This document shows, piece after piece, positions 1-13,800 of a DNA stretch of 64,000 nt. Within the stretch, counting starts at the first letter, position 1. The number at the start of each line of letters is the position of its first letter. The DNA is from Monarcha castaneiventris obscurior (Eukaryota > Chordata > Aves > Passeriformes > Monarchidae), in NCBI GenBank assembly GCA_026261815.1, contig JAMPIT010000890.1, positions 12,120,001 through 12,184,000 of the forward strand, read 5' to 3'. Made by a program: the position numbers and the translations under genes. The notes below the pieces were generated by a model. That model had not been told where the DNA came from. It saw only the letters and a list, made by a program, of their open reading frames with translations, and did no database searches.

Positions 1-3000
1 GTGGCCTGGAGTCCCAGTAAGATGCACAAAGTTTGAGCACAGAGTTCTCCGTTGCCTTGTGTTGTAAACATGGTCCTACCTAAAGCTCTCTCATCTCTAG
101 TGGGAAATCAGCTGTGAAGCACTTAGAATTTATGAAATATAAACGAGTTTCTATGCAGGCACTGTTTAGATGCATAAATAAATGCCAGCATGTTACCTAG
201 CAAGGGTAGATGATACAGCAGAAAACCACACTGAAACCCTGCTAATGCTACCAGAGCAGAGAACATGATGTTTTAGTACTCTAAAGTATCCAAAATTATC
301 CTAGTACTGCAGAAATAAGAATGCTTCAAATAGATTTGATTGTATTTTTCCATCTTGTGCATTACATTACACAGAATATGGCTGAAGTATGCCCAGTACT
401 CCTCAAATCATATTTGGGTAAGACCAGCTCCCTGGTTAGAATAAATTCACCTACCATCCCTGAATCTTTGAAACAAATGAATGTTTTAGTTCCAGTATTT
501 ACCTTGAGCAAATTCTCCAGAATTATGAAGTCTTTTACTACCAAGGGATTTTTTTCACATTCATTCCCAAGCATTTTGCATCTAGCTCCTTGCATATCAT
601 TCCAACTGGGCCAGCAAAAGGGATTTATAGGACTGATCTCATTCACTGACCTTGTTACAGCTCCCACTGAAAAACAATGAAAATGTTGCTATTTATTTCA
701 ATGGAATTAGAACCAGGTCCTTAAGACTTAAGTAGAACTTACATGGTGCTTAGGTTTTATGCTTGCCCTCTGCACAGGGGTGAATCTCATTCCAGCAAAA
801 TGCCACTGGAGTATAGCAAAAACTCAGCAGCAATATAACCATCTAAGCCTGAAGGACATCCTTACTTTAAAAGTTTGTACTCTGCAGTGTACGTTTACAC
901 TGATTGTAGATAAATTTTTATATACACACATATATATTTAAAAATTAATGTTTTGTCCATTAAAATGATATGCAAATTAAATGCGGAAAATATTATCAAT
1001 ATCAAAATTTGAAGAAACCTCTCCTCCTGAATGAAAATAATTTTCATCTTTTCAGCTAATAAAGCTTTGAAGAATTTCATTAGTATGGCTATGTGCTATT
1101 CCAGTGTGTTTGCTCTTGACTGGTGATCACATCACTGTCATTAAATTTTGCTGTAATAGAGGTTCTATCTCCATGGCTTATAAAACCGTTAATCTGAAGG
1201 AATCAGCTCCTGCCAGCCTTCTGTTTTGCTGCTACCTGCGTGCAGAAGTCACAGCCAGCCTTCCTCGCTGCCCAGCCACCTCGGTGGAACAGGTCGCTGC
1301 CTGCCCCTGCTGGCCAGCGCTCGCTCCTTCAGCCAACACCGTCTCCCCAGCCTGCCAATGGATCCGCTGGAACCAGTGCTCCCTAGGGCAGATCAAGCCA
1401 GGCAAGGCTAGCTGAGGCAGCTTAGGGACATTGGGCTAAGTTATTCAGGCTGCTTTTCAGCCAAAGCAAGTTAGGGGCCACGAACAACTCTGGCAGATCT
1501 TTGCACCGACAGTCCTCAGCAGGAGAAGGATGACGAATCGTTGGGAGTCAGTAACCTCTTTCATTGGCACAGCCGGATTTGGCAGAGGATATCTAGAGAG
1601 GATGTCTACACGCAGCCAATTCACATATGTATTTGTATATTGCTCGCTGATGGATGCCTGATGGCAACGAAAGACTACATCATCTCACTAAAAGGAATCA
1701 TTGTGTATTTCAGTAACTAGGGTTAGGTGTATCAGGTTACATTGCTTTCCATCTCAATGTGAATAAGAACAGAGGCTCCTATACCAAAGACACTAAGTAC
1801 CTTGGGTCAGACTGTGAACCCTTGTTTTGTAGCAGTGATCTCACTTCAGTAATCCAATTGCTTTAAAGAGACTGATCCTCTGTATTTATACAAAATTTGG
1901 ATTTAGTCATAATACTCATTACCATTAGGAAGATGTCAAGTTTACACACTGTTTTTCCCTGAATAAATTGTTTGTCTGAGCTGTTTTGTCTAAGCTGTTA
2001 GTTTCTTTTTTAACCATGCTTTTTTGTTAGGCTCCCCTGTATAGTGTGTTAGGATTCGCTTGCCAGACTTAACTTCTCTGGATCTCTGCCTAGAAAGTGA
2101 TTTGCCTATCAAGAGGCCAGGACACCATGGCTGAGTCTAGTTTTGTAAGATATGTCCATTTGTTCCCTCCTAGGCATCTGTACTGAGTTAATTTTAAGCT
2201 CTGTGAACCAGATTTCAGCCTACCCTAACTCCCATTAAACTTGTTTGTGAGTATGAACTGAAGGTTATTTTTTTTAACACTCTTATCTTTGTCAATCCAA
2301 GTCAACTCCCCCATCACAAAATAAAAATCACCTAATAGTATTCTCTCCTCTTAATTCTTTCATTCATTCTTTCACAAATGTGCACAAACAGAAACAGAGA
2401 GAGAGAAAAAAAAAGGCTCCAGTTCAGCTATAAAAATACTGTCTGGAAACAGGAAATTTTAGTGTGATGCTGCAAATCTATAATGATTCAAAATAAAGAC
2501 CTAGAAGGAAAATCTTCCAGTTGCTCGTGATAGTCCATTTTTAGGTTCCATTCCTCTCTTGATTTGTGAATTGCCAGACATAAGGTTCGCAAAGAGTTAC
2601 ACAGAAAATATTTCATCTTTGGTGATTTCTATGCCCTCCTATTTTACATTGAAACACACCAATAACAAGAATCATCTTCCTGTTCTTTTACCCGTGCCTC
2701 GCTCTCTTGCTTGTCTTTCCTCATTAGCTTTGATATCATAGTGCCATCTACTTGATCAACAGAGTCAGGTTATTTTCCTTAGAAAATTACGTGGCTGTAA
2801 CACTGAAGAAATCAAAGGGCTGCTCGGTTTCCTGGCAAGTTCCCTCTCCTTCTCACCTCCCAGCCCTTTCAAAGCAGCACTGCCCTTAGATGTCCCCCTT
2901 TGGGACCTGGCCCAGCTCCAAGCCTAACAGACCTACACAAAGCCCTGGCTGGATAGTGACAGATCCACAGGCGCTGCGAGGACAATTCAAGCCCTGCCGA

Positions 3001-6000
3001 CCCTTTTCTCAGCATCCCTTCTCCTCCCTGGCAGGTGTTTCAGTTTGAGAGATGGGTCCCCCTCTGTAGGCAGAAAACACGTCAGCCTTTTGTGTGTGTA
3101 AACTGGAGCAGAGGCTTTGTTTGGAGTAAGAAAGCATCACAGCAGTCCGAGGAGAGGGATTGCATAGCTTGAAAGGCTGAGCCATCCCTTCTTAGAAATA
3201 TCCACAGCCTAGCCTGAGCCCCAGCAGGCATGTACTTTATGAATTTTTCCTACAAATATTTAGACAAGAAACACTGTAGACAGGGCTAAAAGAAATTATG
3301 GCCGTGCACTTACTTCTAAAGACCTGTTTCTCTACAGGAATCACCAGTCTGGCAAGATCAACAGTAGGAGTGAAGGTGAGACTGCCACACTAAATAACTT
3401 TTCACCCACAAGACAGGCTTTTTTCTCTTTTTGTACTATTGAAAGATGTTTGAAGTTTTTTTCCTATGTATATTTCAAAGTAATTTTGATTCATTCATTG
3501 TGAAAAATCAGTGTGTAGACTCCTGTTTTACCTGTCCCTAAGCCTTATCTTTTTATTGTTTTTTTCCTCACCTGTCCCTCTGTTCTTATCTTACCAGTAC
3601 TGCTACAAACAGGTAGAGTGTACATACCAGCAACTTTCCTGTGCTCAAAGTCTTCAATGGGCTTTACACAGAATTGTTCTTATGTAAGCCTCAACATTTT
3701 GTCCCTCAGAAGACATCTTTGCTATGACTTGTGCATACAGGCAGAGTGACAGGTCCAGGCTGGCTTTTATATGCACTGAGGCTTCTCTGCATGGAGATGG
3801 GGAGCTACAGAAACACCTGTGCTCTTTGCTGTCATGCTCCACCTGTGGGGAGGGTAGGACAGCTTTCTGCAGCAGTACCATGGTACCTTTCTGCTTCTCC
3901 ACTGCCTGACAAAAGCAATCTCTTTACATGGGCAAAACCGGCAATGCCACTCTGCAGCTGCAGACTGAGACTCTCTTTTCCCTTGGTGTCTGTGCTGGCC
4001 ATTGCAGTGAGCAAACTTGGAAATGGCAATCCCATGCCATTGCCACAGGACTCCAGCAGTGGTCTGTGCATCCACTCAAAGGGAACAGGCATGGTAGTCA
4101 ACACACGCCAGTATTTTTTGTATAACTTCTGGGATCCTAAGTTATAAAGAAATCTTCTGTAACAGCTGTGTGGCATGACAAGAAAACAAGTAACTGTTTG
4201 CTTACTTAATGGCCATCAGTCTTTATGGCGCTTCTGGTTCATTTATAGCTCAGGACTGAGATAAAGGTTGACATTGACCATACAACAATCAGCTCTTATA
4301 TGTGGCCAATACAGTTGCTTGGGAACACAATGCCAGTATTTTCCATGTTGACACCAGCACCTGTTCTGTTTCTTAAGCAGAGTGGCTTCCGTGCAAGTAA
4401 CTCCTATGTGAGTGTTCACATCAACTGGATTCCAGTTTGCTTTGTAGAATTAAGTGAGCATAACAGAGTAGTAAAAGAGATTTCCACACTCATTGTAAAA
4501 AGAGCATTTTGTCCACGTAGATGCCAAATATTCCTCTTCTTATGGATTAGTGACTTTGGTACTGCTTTCCCATCAGTTTTTAATGGGGCCAGAAGAGAGC
4601 AGAAATAATTTGAAATTGAGAGAGGGTTGCTCATACTATTGTGAGTGGCAGCGAGCATTTCACACACAGTTCTGGCCGATCTTTCTGTGGGATTTTGTTG
4701 GGTAAAGATCAGCAAACAGTAATAAGAATTTATAGGGATCTTGCTCAAATGCACATTTGATTGTTTTTACGTAATCCCCCTGCTGATTGCACAGGCATGG
4801 CCCACTGGTGTAAATCCATGACGGGATTTAATGTGATGATGGATAAACCCGGTTGTGTCTCAAACCTCTCTCTCTCCAGAGGGGATAGGGAAGCCACCAG
4901 TCCTCAACATGTCCCACTCATTTGGAGTATCAGAGAAGACATACTATTTTCAGCCTTTCCTATGCTGGGTGGCACAGAGGAGATATTTTAAGGTTGCAGG
5001 AAGTTCTCATCTACATTTCTTAATTGTGGTGTAGGCCTGCTTTGGGCTCCTGGCAGCCCCCAAAACAATACTGCTGGCTAAAGCCAGGTAAACCATTCCA
5101 AGTACAACAGCAGCAGCAAACTACAGCTGGCTTTCCCCATAACAGTTTTGTTGCTGAATGAACACATACCTTTTCACACCCTGTGACTGAGTTGAGGAGG
5201 AAGAGGAAGATAATTTTTGCATGTGGGTAGATTGCTGTCGTAATAAACACCTGAGCAAATTTTACTATATCCTATCTTGGCTTTAACTCTGCACTTGTGT
5301 CAGAGCTTACAAAGCCAAGAATTCTACAGTTTGTTCTTCTACCTTCACCCAGCCAAAATACATTCCCCAGTTTTCCTCCAAACCATTTTAATTTAAATAA
5401 ATACAATGAAATCTCATATAAAATGATGGGACGTCTGCCTTCTGAGAAGCATGACACTAAAATCCTGGTGGGGAGAGATACCTTCTCTGGGTAATTCTGG
5501 CTTAAGCAACCATCAGCCCTACCCAAACTGCTCGCATGTGCCCTGCATCATCCCCTGCTTCATGCTGCCACAACTGCTTCCGTAGCAGGTTGAGGAACTA
5601 ATCAGGAACACAGATCCAGATGGAAAATAGCCCAGGGAAAAGGGGCGAAGGAAGGAGTTTTCTGCCAGATCAGTTCCTCCATCTCATCTCAAATGCATGT
5701 GTTTACACCCTGCAGCAATAATGGGAACAAAATCATCTGGGGAAGGGGGGCAGTCGGGGTGGTGACTATTTAAACCAGTTTCACCACCCTCGATGAATAC
5801 CAAGCTATTGCTTCGAAAAAAAGCTCCTCCCAAAGTCCCCAGTGTAAGGAAATGGGGTGATTGATTTCCCTCAACTCCGACTTTACTCTGTGTACTACTT
5901 GTTGCTGGAGCTTTGATGCTTGTCACAAGTGTGTCACAGTCTGTCCCTGCCTACGCCTCTCCCTGCTGTCACCACTGTTCTGCCTTTCAAGGAACTTCTG

Positions 6001-7229
6001 TGGTCTGACTTGCGGAATAAAGAGCTTCTTAGGAAATATCAAAGAGGAGGCAGGACGTAACACATGAATTGCCTATGTAATATGTGACTTCTCTGTGTGA
6101 GCACAAAGTCTTCCCAGTATTCCCCTCACCACTTTATTCCTCTGCCAGACTGTGTTTGGGCTGGACACTTTGTGCAGCACTGGCATGGTGCTGCAATTTG
6201 ACGTAGTTTATTGCTTAACAGTTTCATAACCTCTTCTTTACTACTGGGTAGAAATGAGGGGCTTTGATGAGGAGATTGCATTACAGGACCAGTTTTGTAA
6301 AGAAAAACAAAAGTTGGAAACGAGGTTACACTACTAGGTCTCATTCCAACTTGTTTTTTACTAGACAGTCCTTCAGGGACACAGCATGGCAGTGCTAAAG
6401 CCAAACGCTCTGCCAGCGTCTGTCAGAGGGACATTAGTTGTGTCCCCTGGCAGATGCTGTGGCAATGATTGTGCGTGAGACTGACACCGATTAGGCTGCA
6501 CCACGGGGCTCCCACCAGGCATTTCCTACAGCAGCGAGGGCCGCAGGGTTGGGTATCACAGCAGCGGCAGTGATTGCTACTGATGGCTGTTGGGGCTCTT
6601 CCCAGGATAAGTCCGGTCCAAGTTTAGATGCCAGCAACTCCTGCTGTTTTGACATGAGCTTGATTAGACCGGCGCTACAGAGGATCACTAGACAGTACAT
6701 GTGTGCCAGAGGCCATTGCTAACAGACAGGGTAATAAGATCTCTTCCAGGGGTTAGTTAATCCAGAGGTATTATGAGCAGGTGTTTTGGTGTCCACTCCC
6801 TTGGCTATCACAGCATGGTGGTTTGCTGTGGTGTCCTTCACAGGCCCTTGGCAGGCTTTCGCCATGGCTTTGGCCTCCCTGTGCATAGTGTAAAGCGGGA
6901 CCGAGCCTGGTTTGAGACGAGCGTCAGCTCCACACTGCTTCCTGCCTCCCGGAGTGGCTTTTATGTCCTTCTCAGCCCTTTTCTTCATTGTCCTGGCGGA
7001 TTGGTTGCCTTTCAAACCTGTAGATCCGGAGTTTCCAGCCCAAAAGCTACACCTCTCAATGGGGTCAGGAGACTGGCAGATGCAACTTGATATGCAAGGA
7101 GTTGGGGTCCTGACCAGGCTGCCGGGTCGAGTGGGTGGCTGGCTTCCCCTTCCCATTTGCCTTGCCCTCTGCTTCCCGCTTCCCGGCAGTGCAGATGAGG
7201 AAGGGGTCTGGTGAAAGCATGGTGGTGCC
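1..7229. other. Intergenic region upstream of ARHGEF38; no gene supported
   Basis: About 7.2 kb with stop codons in all frames and only short open frames (140 codons or fewer), none resembling a known protein. It is mostly AT-rich with scattered simple tracts, for example a TA/CA-rich stretch near 916-945 and a GA/poly-A tract near 2396-2415. In other vertebrates PPA2 lies on this side of ARHGEF38, but I see no PPA2-like exon here. No CR1 tail or LTR was recognised. Distal regulatory elements may be present but cannot be told from sequence alone. Confidence 0.6.
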
Positions 7230-7632
7230 CTGCCTCACTCGGGCATCTGCCTGCCCGACAGCCGGGAGGAGGCAATTCCCGCTCCAGGCTGCCGGCACGC
7301 CCGGCCCTGCGGCGCTGCCCTGAAGCAGGGAGAGGGCCCGGGCATGGCTGCGGTTTGGTTCGGGGCCGGCTCTGAAAGCGGCCCCGCCGGGCGCGCTCGC
7401 ACGTAGGGCAGGTGAATGCAAACGCTGCCTGGGGCGGCAGCTTCCCGGGGGTGGAGCTGCTCCGGCACAGGTGGCACGGCTGAGCCCGCGGCCCTGCGAG
7501 CCCGGCCAGCCCTGCTGCAAAGCCCAGCCTAAAGCAGCCAGCCTTCACCTGGGCAGCGAGGTCACCTCCCTGGAAATCAAGCTAGTGTCCCCCCGCCGCC
7601 ACCACCACTAAGCAAGGCTGTCCGTGGCGAGC
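7230..7632 (+). promoter_or_regulatory. ARHGEF38: CpG-rich promoter and 5' UTR of ARHGEF38
   Basis: The bases before the ARHGEF38 start codon change sharply from AT-rich to strongly G+C-rich with many CpG dinucleotides and GC-box-like runs, densest around 7260-7500. No TATA box is evident, which fits a CpG-island promoter. The transcription start cannot be placed from sequence, but the 5' UTR must end at 7632. An in-frame TAA at 7609-7611 lies just before the start codon. Long open frames on both strands here are a by-product of GC richness. Transcription in the opposite direction is possible but unproven. Confidence 0.65.
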
Positions 7633-7819
7633 ATGGACTGTCCGGAGAAGGAAGGCACCGGGGGAAGGAAGAGGAATTTGACCCTGCTGAGGAACAAGCT
7701 GTACATGGGGCAGAGGAGGAGAACGGAACCCGTGGTGGAGAGCACCACCACCGCCGGGGACCACGGCAACTTGAGGAGGAGTCAGTCCGACAGGACAGAG
7801 TACAGCCAGAAATTGCAAG
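7633..7819 (+). CDS. ARHGEF38: ARHGEF38 coding exon 1
   Basis: Encodes residues 1-62 plus one base of codon 63. The start ATG has A at -3 and G at +4, a good Kozak context. The in-frame GTG at 7624 is not needed, and a TAA at 7609 closes the frame upstream. The segment around residues 10-25 ([13 protein letters not shown]) and the block [15 protein letters not shown] match the family N-terminus. The exon ends at a GTACTG donor, phase 1. Confidence 0.95.
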
Positions 7820-10800
7820 GTACTGGGGAAGCTTGTGTGGTGCTCTGCTGCTAGGGATGCTCTGAGCTGGGGCGGTGTCTCCATGCCCTCCTGGCTGCAG
7901 CCTTGAGATAAAAAAGGGAACGGCAAGCTCTGCTCCCCCGCACCCAGAGCTGGAATGAGCAATGGCCCCTCTCACCCTTGCCCCCCACCTCCAGAGCGTG
8001 AGATGTTTCCCCTCATTTTTCTAAGTAGTGTTTTGTAGACGGGACACAAAATATAATTGAAGGTTTTGGTGAGTTCCTGCAGAACTCATATGCAACCAAA
8101 ATCTTTCTCATTCACCAGAATGCATTTGCAACACAAACAGTAATGTGAAAATAGGATGGCTCCATCCTATCTATCTTTGGCTGTCGTATTAAGTGCCAAG
8201 TCATTAGAAGCATCAAGGACTTTTTTTCTCAATTAAAAATATCGGGATCTATAAACTGTTGCATAGATTGTACAAGCCTGAACTAAAGTATGTCCAAATA
8301 CATGTTTGGATGGATATAGTGATGCAAATTATACCATTCTGTGATTATGGAGAGGGTTGCTTTTCAAATAACCAAATTGCATATGGACCACAAATTGTAG
8401 TAAAGTATGTCAGTACTGGGCTTGTCAATCAAAAATTAAATGTGATGCCACAAATTGAGGAGAAGCATGAAGAATGTGAATGGCAGTTTCTGGGCGTGCT
8501 CTGGAACACCAACTGATGAATTTCTGTGGGTTTCCAGGGTCTTGAACAACAGGGTTTGAGTATTATTATACTATAAGTGTGTATTACTAATAGTGCTATA
8601 ACTGCTTAGTGACAGTCATTCTTGCAACCATAATCCTTTATGAGGAAATAAAATAGAAAAATACTTTGGATTGCTGTATTGTGGTTTTGATGCACTTAAT
8701 TAGGAAGTAGCATTGCTTCAGAGAGACAATAAAAGCAGAAAATAAAATAATAAGCCTGAAAATAATAGGTTTTCTATGGGGACTGAATATGCTGAGAACA
8801 GAGAGGTTCATCAATTATGCTGTTCCCTCCTCTTGATAGCTAATCAATGAGCAGGTGAAAAATACTCGGTAAAGTCAGGCCCACGATTCAGGAATCTGGC
8901 AGTGGTGTTTCAGGGCACAAGCATGGATTGCTGTAGCTGGGCAGGCAAGTTCCTGGCACATGTCCCACCAAAACAGCAGCTTTGAACTCGTGAATGGGGT
9001 TGCCCAGGTGAGGTCAAGGTTATCAGAGAAGTATCCAGCAAAAAGTGTGAAATCTTTCTGTCCTGTATCAGCCGTATTCAGACCATTAATGTCCCCTGTT
9101 TAAAATCCGAAGCAAAGGAGGTGGGGAAGCCTAGGAAGTCGTGGCAGAGTGTGAGGTTATGTTTATGGCAGCAGTCCAAGGAGACAGTAAATCCAGCTTT
9201 GCAGCTTCTGCCACCTGCTGAGACTGCCACAGCCACGTCTTGCAAAGCACGGTCTGGTATCAACTCACTCTGTTTGCTTGCGTTTGTTTGAGGAAAAACA
9301 GTGATGGGTTGACAAGGTACCCGCAGGCTTTGTATTGGATCAGAAGTTGCCTGTCCTCAGAGTTAAATACAAAGGCAGTAGAAATTCCTATAACGTATAT
9401 TTACAGTTGCCATAGAAATGCAGCTGTGTGCCAAGGCCTGACCTGGATCAAATTTTCTTGAGGTAGATGTGCCTGAATCTGATAACGATCACGGATCCCG
9501 GATCTAATGTGCTACCTCCCAATGCTGACAATGTGCTGTGATTGAACACGTTTATGTTCTGCATTTTTCTCGTAGCACTTGGATGCAAAGCAGCTTACTC
9601 CAAGGTGAGGGAAGTGATTTTGTTGGCACAAAGCTTTTGAGTTTTCCATTCTTGTTAAGAAAACCCAGCAGCTCTGTTGGTGACAGCTAGTCTGTTGTGT
9701 GTCACCTGGTCGGGACTTTCTGATCATCCTACAGTGGTAAATGCTTTGTAAAAAGATACAAATGGTAATTTGCACTTGCTTCCCATTTGAACTGTGGGAA
9801 AAGCTTTGTGTTTAGTTGCCTCTCCCTTCTATAGTCTCCTGTTAATATGTTCTCTAACACATAATCTGCAGACCTGGGGTAGATCTTAGCATAGAGAAGG
9901 ATGTGAGAGACACGGAGATCCAACAGCAGCAAGTCCTGCAGAAGGGAATCTCCTGTGAGTGGCGCAGGTTTCCACAGCTAAAAGTCAGGGGCTGCAGGAC
10001 CCCGATCTGTGCTAGTGGCAGGCAACCTAGGCAGAGCACAGGGACCAAGGTGTCTTTACACACCTCGGTGCCTACATCAGCGTTGCAGTACGTTTGTGCA
10101 AGGTGAAGCGCGGGCGAGGCATCTCTCAAGGGCCCTTCCACCCCCTGCAAGCTCTAAAGGTTTCCCTGGGTAGGAACCAGCCTGTTGCCCTCCACAGCCA
10201 TTTCCAGCAGCTCTGAAGTATATGCTTAAAATGCAGCTCGGTGTGCTGGAAATAGAGGTCCCCAAATAAAAGCCTGTGAAGAAAACAAAACAGAAAGCCC
10301 AAGAGAGCAAGCAGTCAGGCATAAAAACTCCTAAGAATTCAATTTCTGCTCTTGGATTTCTTTGAAGTTTTGTTTTATATAGTAAACCAATGTTTTCTAT
10401 GAAGAGTGAGATAGGCTCTTTCTCACTCTCCAGATCTCCAGGGTAATCGAGGTGGTTTGCTCTGTCAGTCTACAAATAGCAGTGCACAATAGCATTGCCA
10501 AAGGTGAAAACTTCTGCAAGTGTTTTTCACTTTAAAATTAAGGATTCATTAAGACACAAGAATGCATTTTCATTGTTAATTACTACAGTAGATGCATCTA
10601 TTCAATACCTTATCTGGTGTGAATGGCCATGCAACACCTCCTGACTTTACTCTTTTTAAAAAGGAAATAAGATGCAAAGTAACTATTATATTCTCAAGGA
10701 GCTTGTCAAGCATTCGGGGGCTGTACTTCAGCTCATCCTGTGAGATAACCAAATGCCTGCCAGCCCCATTTTAGATAGGGGGAAATAAGGTCATTGCTAG

Positions 10801-13800
10801 GAGATGCCAGGTTCATGATAAAACCATGCAGTCCCTTAGAACTCAGACTGTACTTGTGTTCTTGGAACAGTCCAGGAATACCTTGATCAGGCCATATATA
10901 CACGTATATACATATTCATGTATTTCTTCCATCAACTGGACAGAAGCATCACTTTTCTGAAGAGGGAAGAGAGGGGCTGAGGAAGGTATATTCACTAGCA
11001 TCTGTGGTGGAAATGCAGAAATAATTCTGCAAGTATGTTCTTTCAAGAGGAATGAAGAAGTTGCAAAACAAAAAGTGATATTTAGCATCTCTATTTTCAA
11101 ATGTATTATCTATAGCTGTTTAGCTGGTAGGAGTTATCTTTTCTACTGTGAAAATCCATCAGTAGCAGCTTTAAAACTAACTATATTAATATTTATGTAC
11201 TGTATTCATGTTGGGATCAGTCTTTGAATTAACCCAAAGCTTCCAGTCTGTGAGGACCTATGTATTTCAGGAAAAAGGGTTTGCTTGATGCAGTTATTGG
11301 CACATGAATGTTTGCAAGATCAGGGCAGGTTAACACACAGTGTGTCATGGGGATAGATGCTATTAACTAAAAAGGGCACACCATGAAAAGGCATTTAAAG
11401 CATAGTTCACTGTCTGTTAGGTTTTGGGCAGATTGCTGGTTTTTGTTAATAATTGTATGCCAAACTTGTGCTTGCTGTGAAAAATGAGCTATAGAAAATG
11501 GTGGGTTTCCTGAAGGAATCAGAGATCACATTTTCAGTGCTCAGTGAGACAAGTCATCCCTCAAAAAAGCACTTTGTCTTGCAAATTATTACATATTAAC
11601 TCCTTTGCAACTTTGGCTGTGAACGGGTCAACTGCTCTGGTAAATGATTTGCACGCGCTTCAATTTAAAATGCAGCAGGGGCATACCCGTATTAGATAGT
11701 GATTCAAATCACACAGCCACCACAGTACACTGCCTCAGCTCGTATCTGAGCCCTGAATGCCGTGTGTTTCTCTGTCTAATGTGGTTGGGAGAAATAAGTA
11801 ACACCAGTAATGACGTAGAAACCGGCGAAATTATACAAATTCCTGGAAAGCTACTATCCCTTGGTGTACAAAAGCCCAGTCCGAGGCAACTTATCCGCCT
11901 TTGCTCCGGCTCAAGCAGGGCACCTTCCTCCATCCCATCTCCCCCCTGCTTGCAGAGCACACCACTCCTTCCTGCACAGGCTGCACACCACCACTTCCTG
12001 CATAGGCTGCCCATGCACTCAGCTTCTTGCACCAGGTGTAAAGATCCTCTCTGCCACTCCCCAGTTCCTTATTTGCTTTGTGCTGTACTTGCTGACTAAC
12101 TTTCTATGGACTACAGTGCAGATAATATCCTATTTCACTGCAGAATGTATTGATTTGTGGAGGGGCTGGTTTGCTAAAGTACAGTAGGGAGTGAAATTTC
12201 AGATTATTTCCTGAAGTTCAGGAGCTGGCTTGATGAAAATTCTCCCCCCTATACCCTGTGATGAGAAGTCACGATCTAACAAATACTTCTATATTCTCCC
12301 ATGCAAATTTAGGCTCGGGGGATCTAATTCTGTTAGCTTGTGCTGCAATAAAGCTGGAGTTGTTCCTTGAACTTATTGCAGTGTCTGTCAGGCTGGGAAG
12401 GAAGCTCATCATCTCAGAGCAGAATCCATTTTGTGCTGCAGTGTTTGCACAGCCCTTAGCACAACCAAGCCCTGCTGTGGGGCTGAGGACTCTTTGGAGC
12501 TACCACAGCATAACTGGGAACTGCAGCCGAAGGGAAGACTGGGACACAAGGAGGGTTATGGATCCTCCTCTGAGCATATTAGCAAACATTTTATTAATTG
12601 GGATACTTTGCTTTTTGGGCCACACAGTCCGCAGTTCATATACCTAATCCATGCCAAATCTTGAGGTGCGTGTGTCCCGGAGGAAGCAGTTCAGGTACAG
12701 CCCTTCCTCAGTTCCTGCTTTATTAACATATTAGCCTAGTGCCACAGGAGTGGTGTATTTACACCGGTATGTGACGCCCTGGAAAGGTTTATTTGTAAGT
12801 GTTGGCGCTAACAATAAGGGCATTCTTCTGTCACCTGATGATAAGCTTTCTTCCCTTCCACCGCGGTCACATGGGAGCTCTCTGTAGTCCTGTCAGCACA
12901 CACATAATTAGAGCGGTCTGCTGTCAAGGAATTGAAGAAAGAACCTGCCCGTTGAATGTAAATATTCTCTGTACCTTATGGAACAGAAAAATGATCAAAG
13001 ATCGAATGACCTAATTGCACGGAAGTCTCTGATGCGGATTTTATAAGCAAACCTGTTGCCCCTGAATAAGGGTGCAAGGTCATTCTGGTCCTGCAGCGTT
13101 TTCCTCCTGGGTTCAGGAAAGGGGCTTTTTGCATGTGTTGCTCACAGCCTGTGCTCGACAAACCCGCTCCTGAACAATGCTGCTGTTATCTCAGTAAAAG
13201 AAAAAAAAAAAAAAAAAAAAAGGTTTTCCTCAAGCCCCTCCCAATCCTTTTCTATTTCAATACCCAACTTGGTTTTCAGCGGTCTAATTCACACCATGTT
13301 TGCACTATATTGTTGCGCTGTAAGCGGAACCGTAAGGACGCCCCATGTGGTCCCTCACAAGGGGAGGGGCATCTAGGGTAAAACTCTTGTGTGTTACCTC
13401 ATGTGATGCTCGTCGTCTGCTCCCTCCTTCCCCACTGCCCGTCCTATTTCAGGCTTCCTGACTTCCAAGGATCCCAGTGTCTCTGTGGCCTCCAGCCTTC
13501 CCAGCACCTGCAGGGGAAGCAGGAACAGAGCCAGAGCGACAGCGTGAGGAGGGAGAGGAAAGCTGCCACGGCAGCAGTCTCTGAATTTGGCCGCCTGCAT
13601 TTCATTCCCAAATCCAGCTGATAAAAGCCAGTGTACATTCCTGTGTGTAACAGCTAGGTTATCTGAGGGTACAGGCTATCTGAGGACTTGCTTTCACAGA
13701 GGAATAATTTATCCAGGGTGATACGAGACTCATGTTTCACATGGGAAAACAAAGTAATTCTGTAATTTGTTTGTTACACCTTGATAACTTATGCCTTCAC

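Noticed and set aside
1..7229. Exons of PPA2, the expected left-hand neighbour
   Set aside because: No frame in this stretch resembles an inorganic pyrophosphatase; the gene probably lies further left.
7012..7548. 178-codon open frame on the - strand over the ARHGEF38 promoter
   Set aside because: It lies in a CpG island, where stop codons are rare in all frames; overlapping frames on both strands are equally open and the composition (Arg/Pro/Ala/Gly) is what GC-rich DNA gives by chance.
7624..7632. GTG codon as an extended ARHGEF38 start
   Set aside because: Animal translation starts rarely use GTG, and the ATG at 7633 has a good context and gives the expected N-terminus.
11644..12099. 151-codon open frame on the + strand in intron 1
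   Set aside because: Low-complexity Ser/Pro/His content and no known relatives; no splice sites giving continuity with ARHGEF38.
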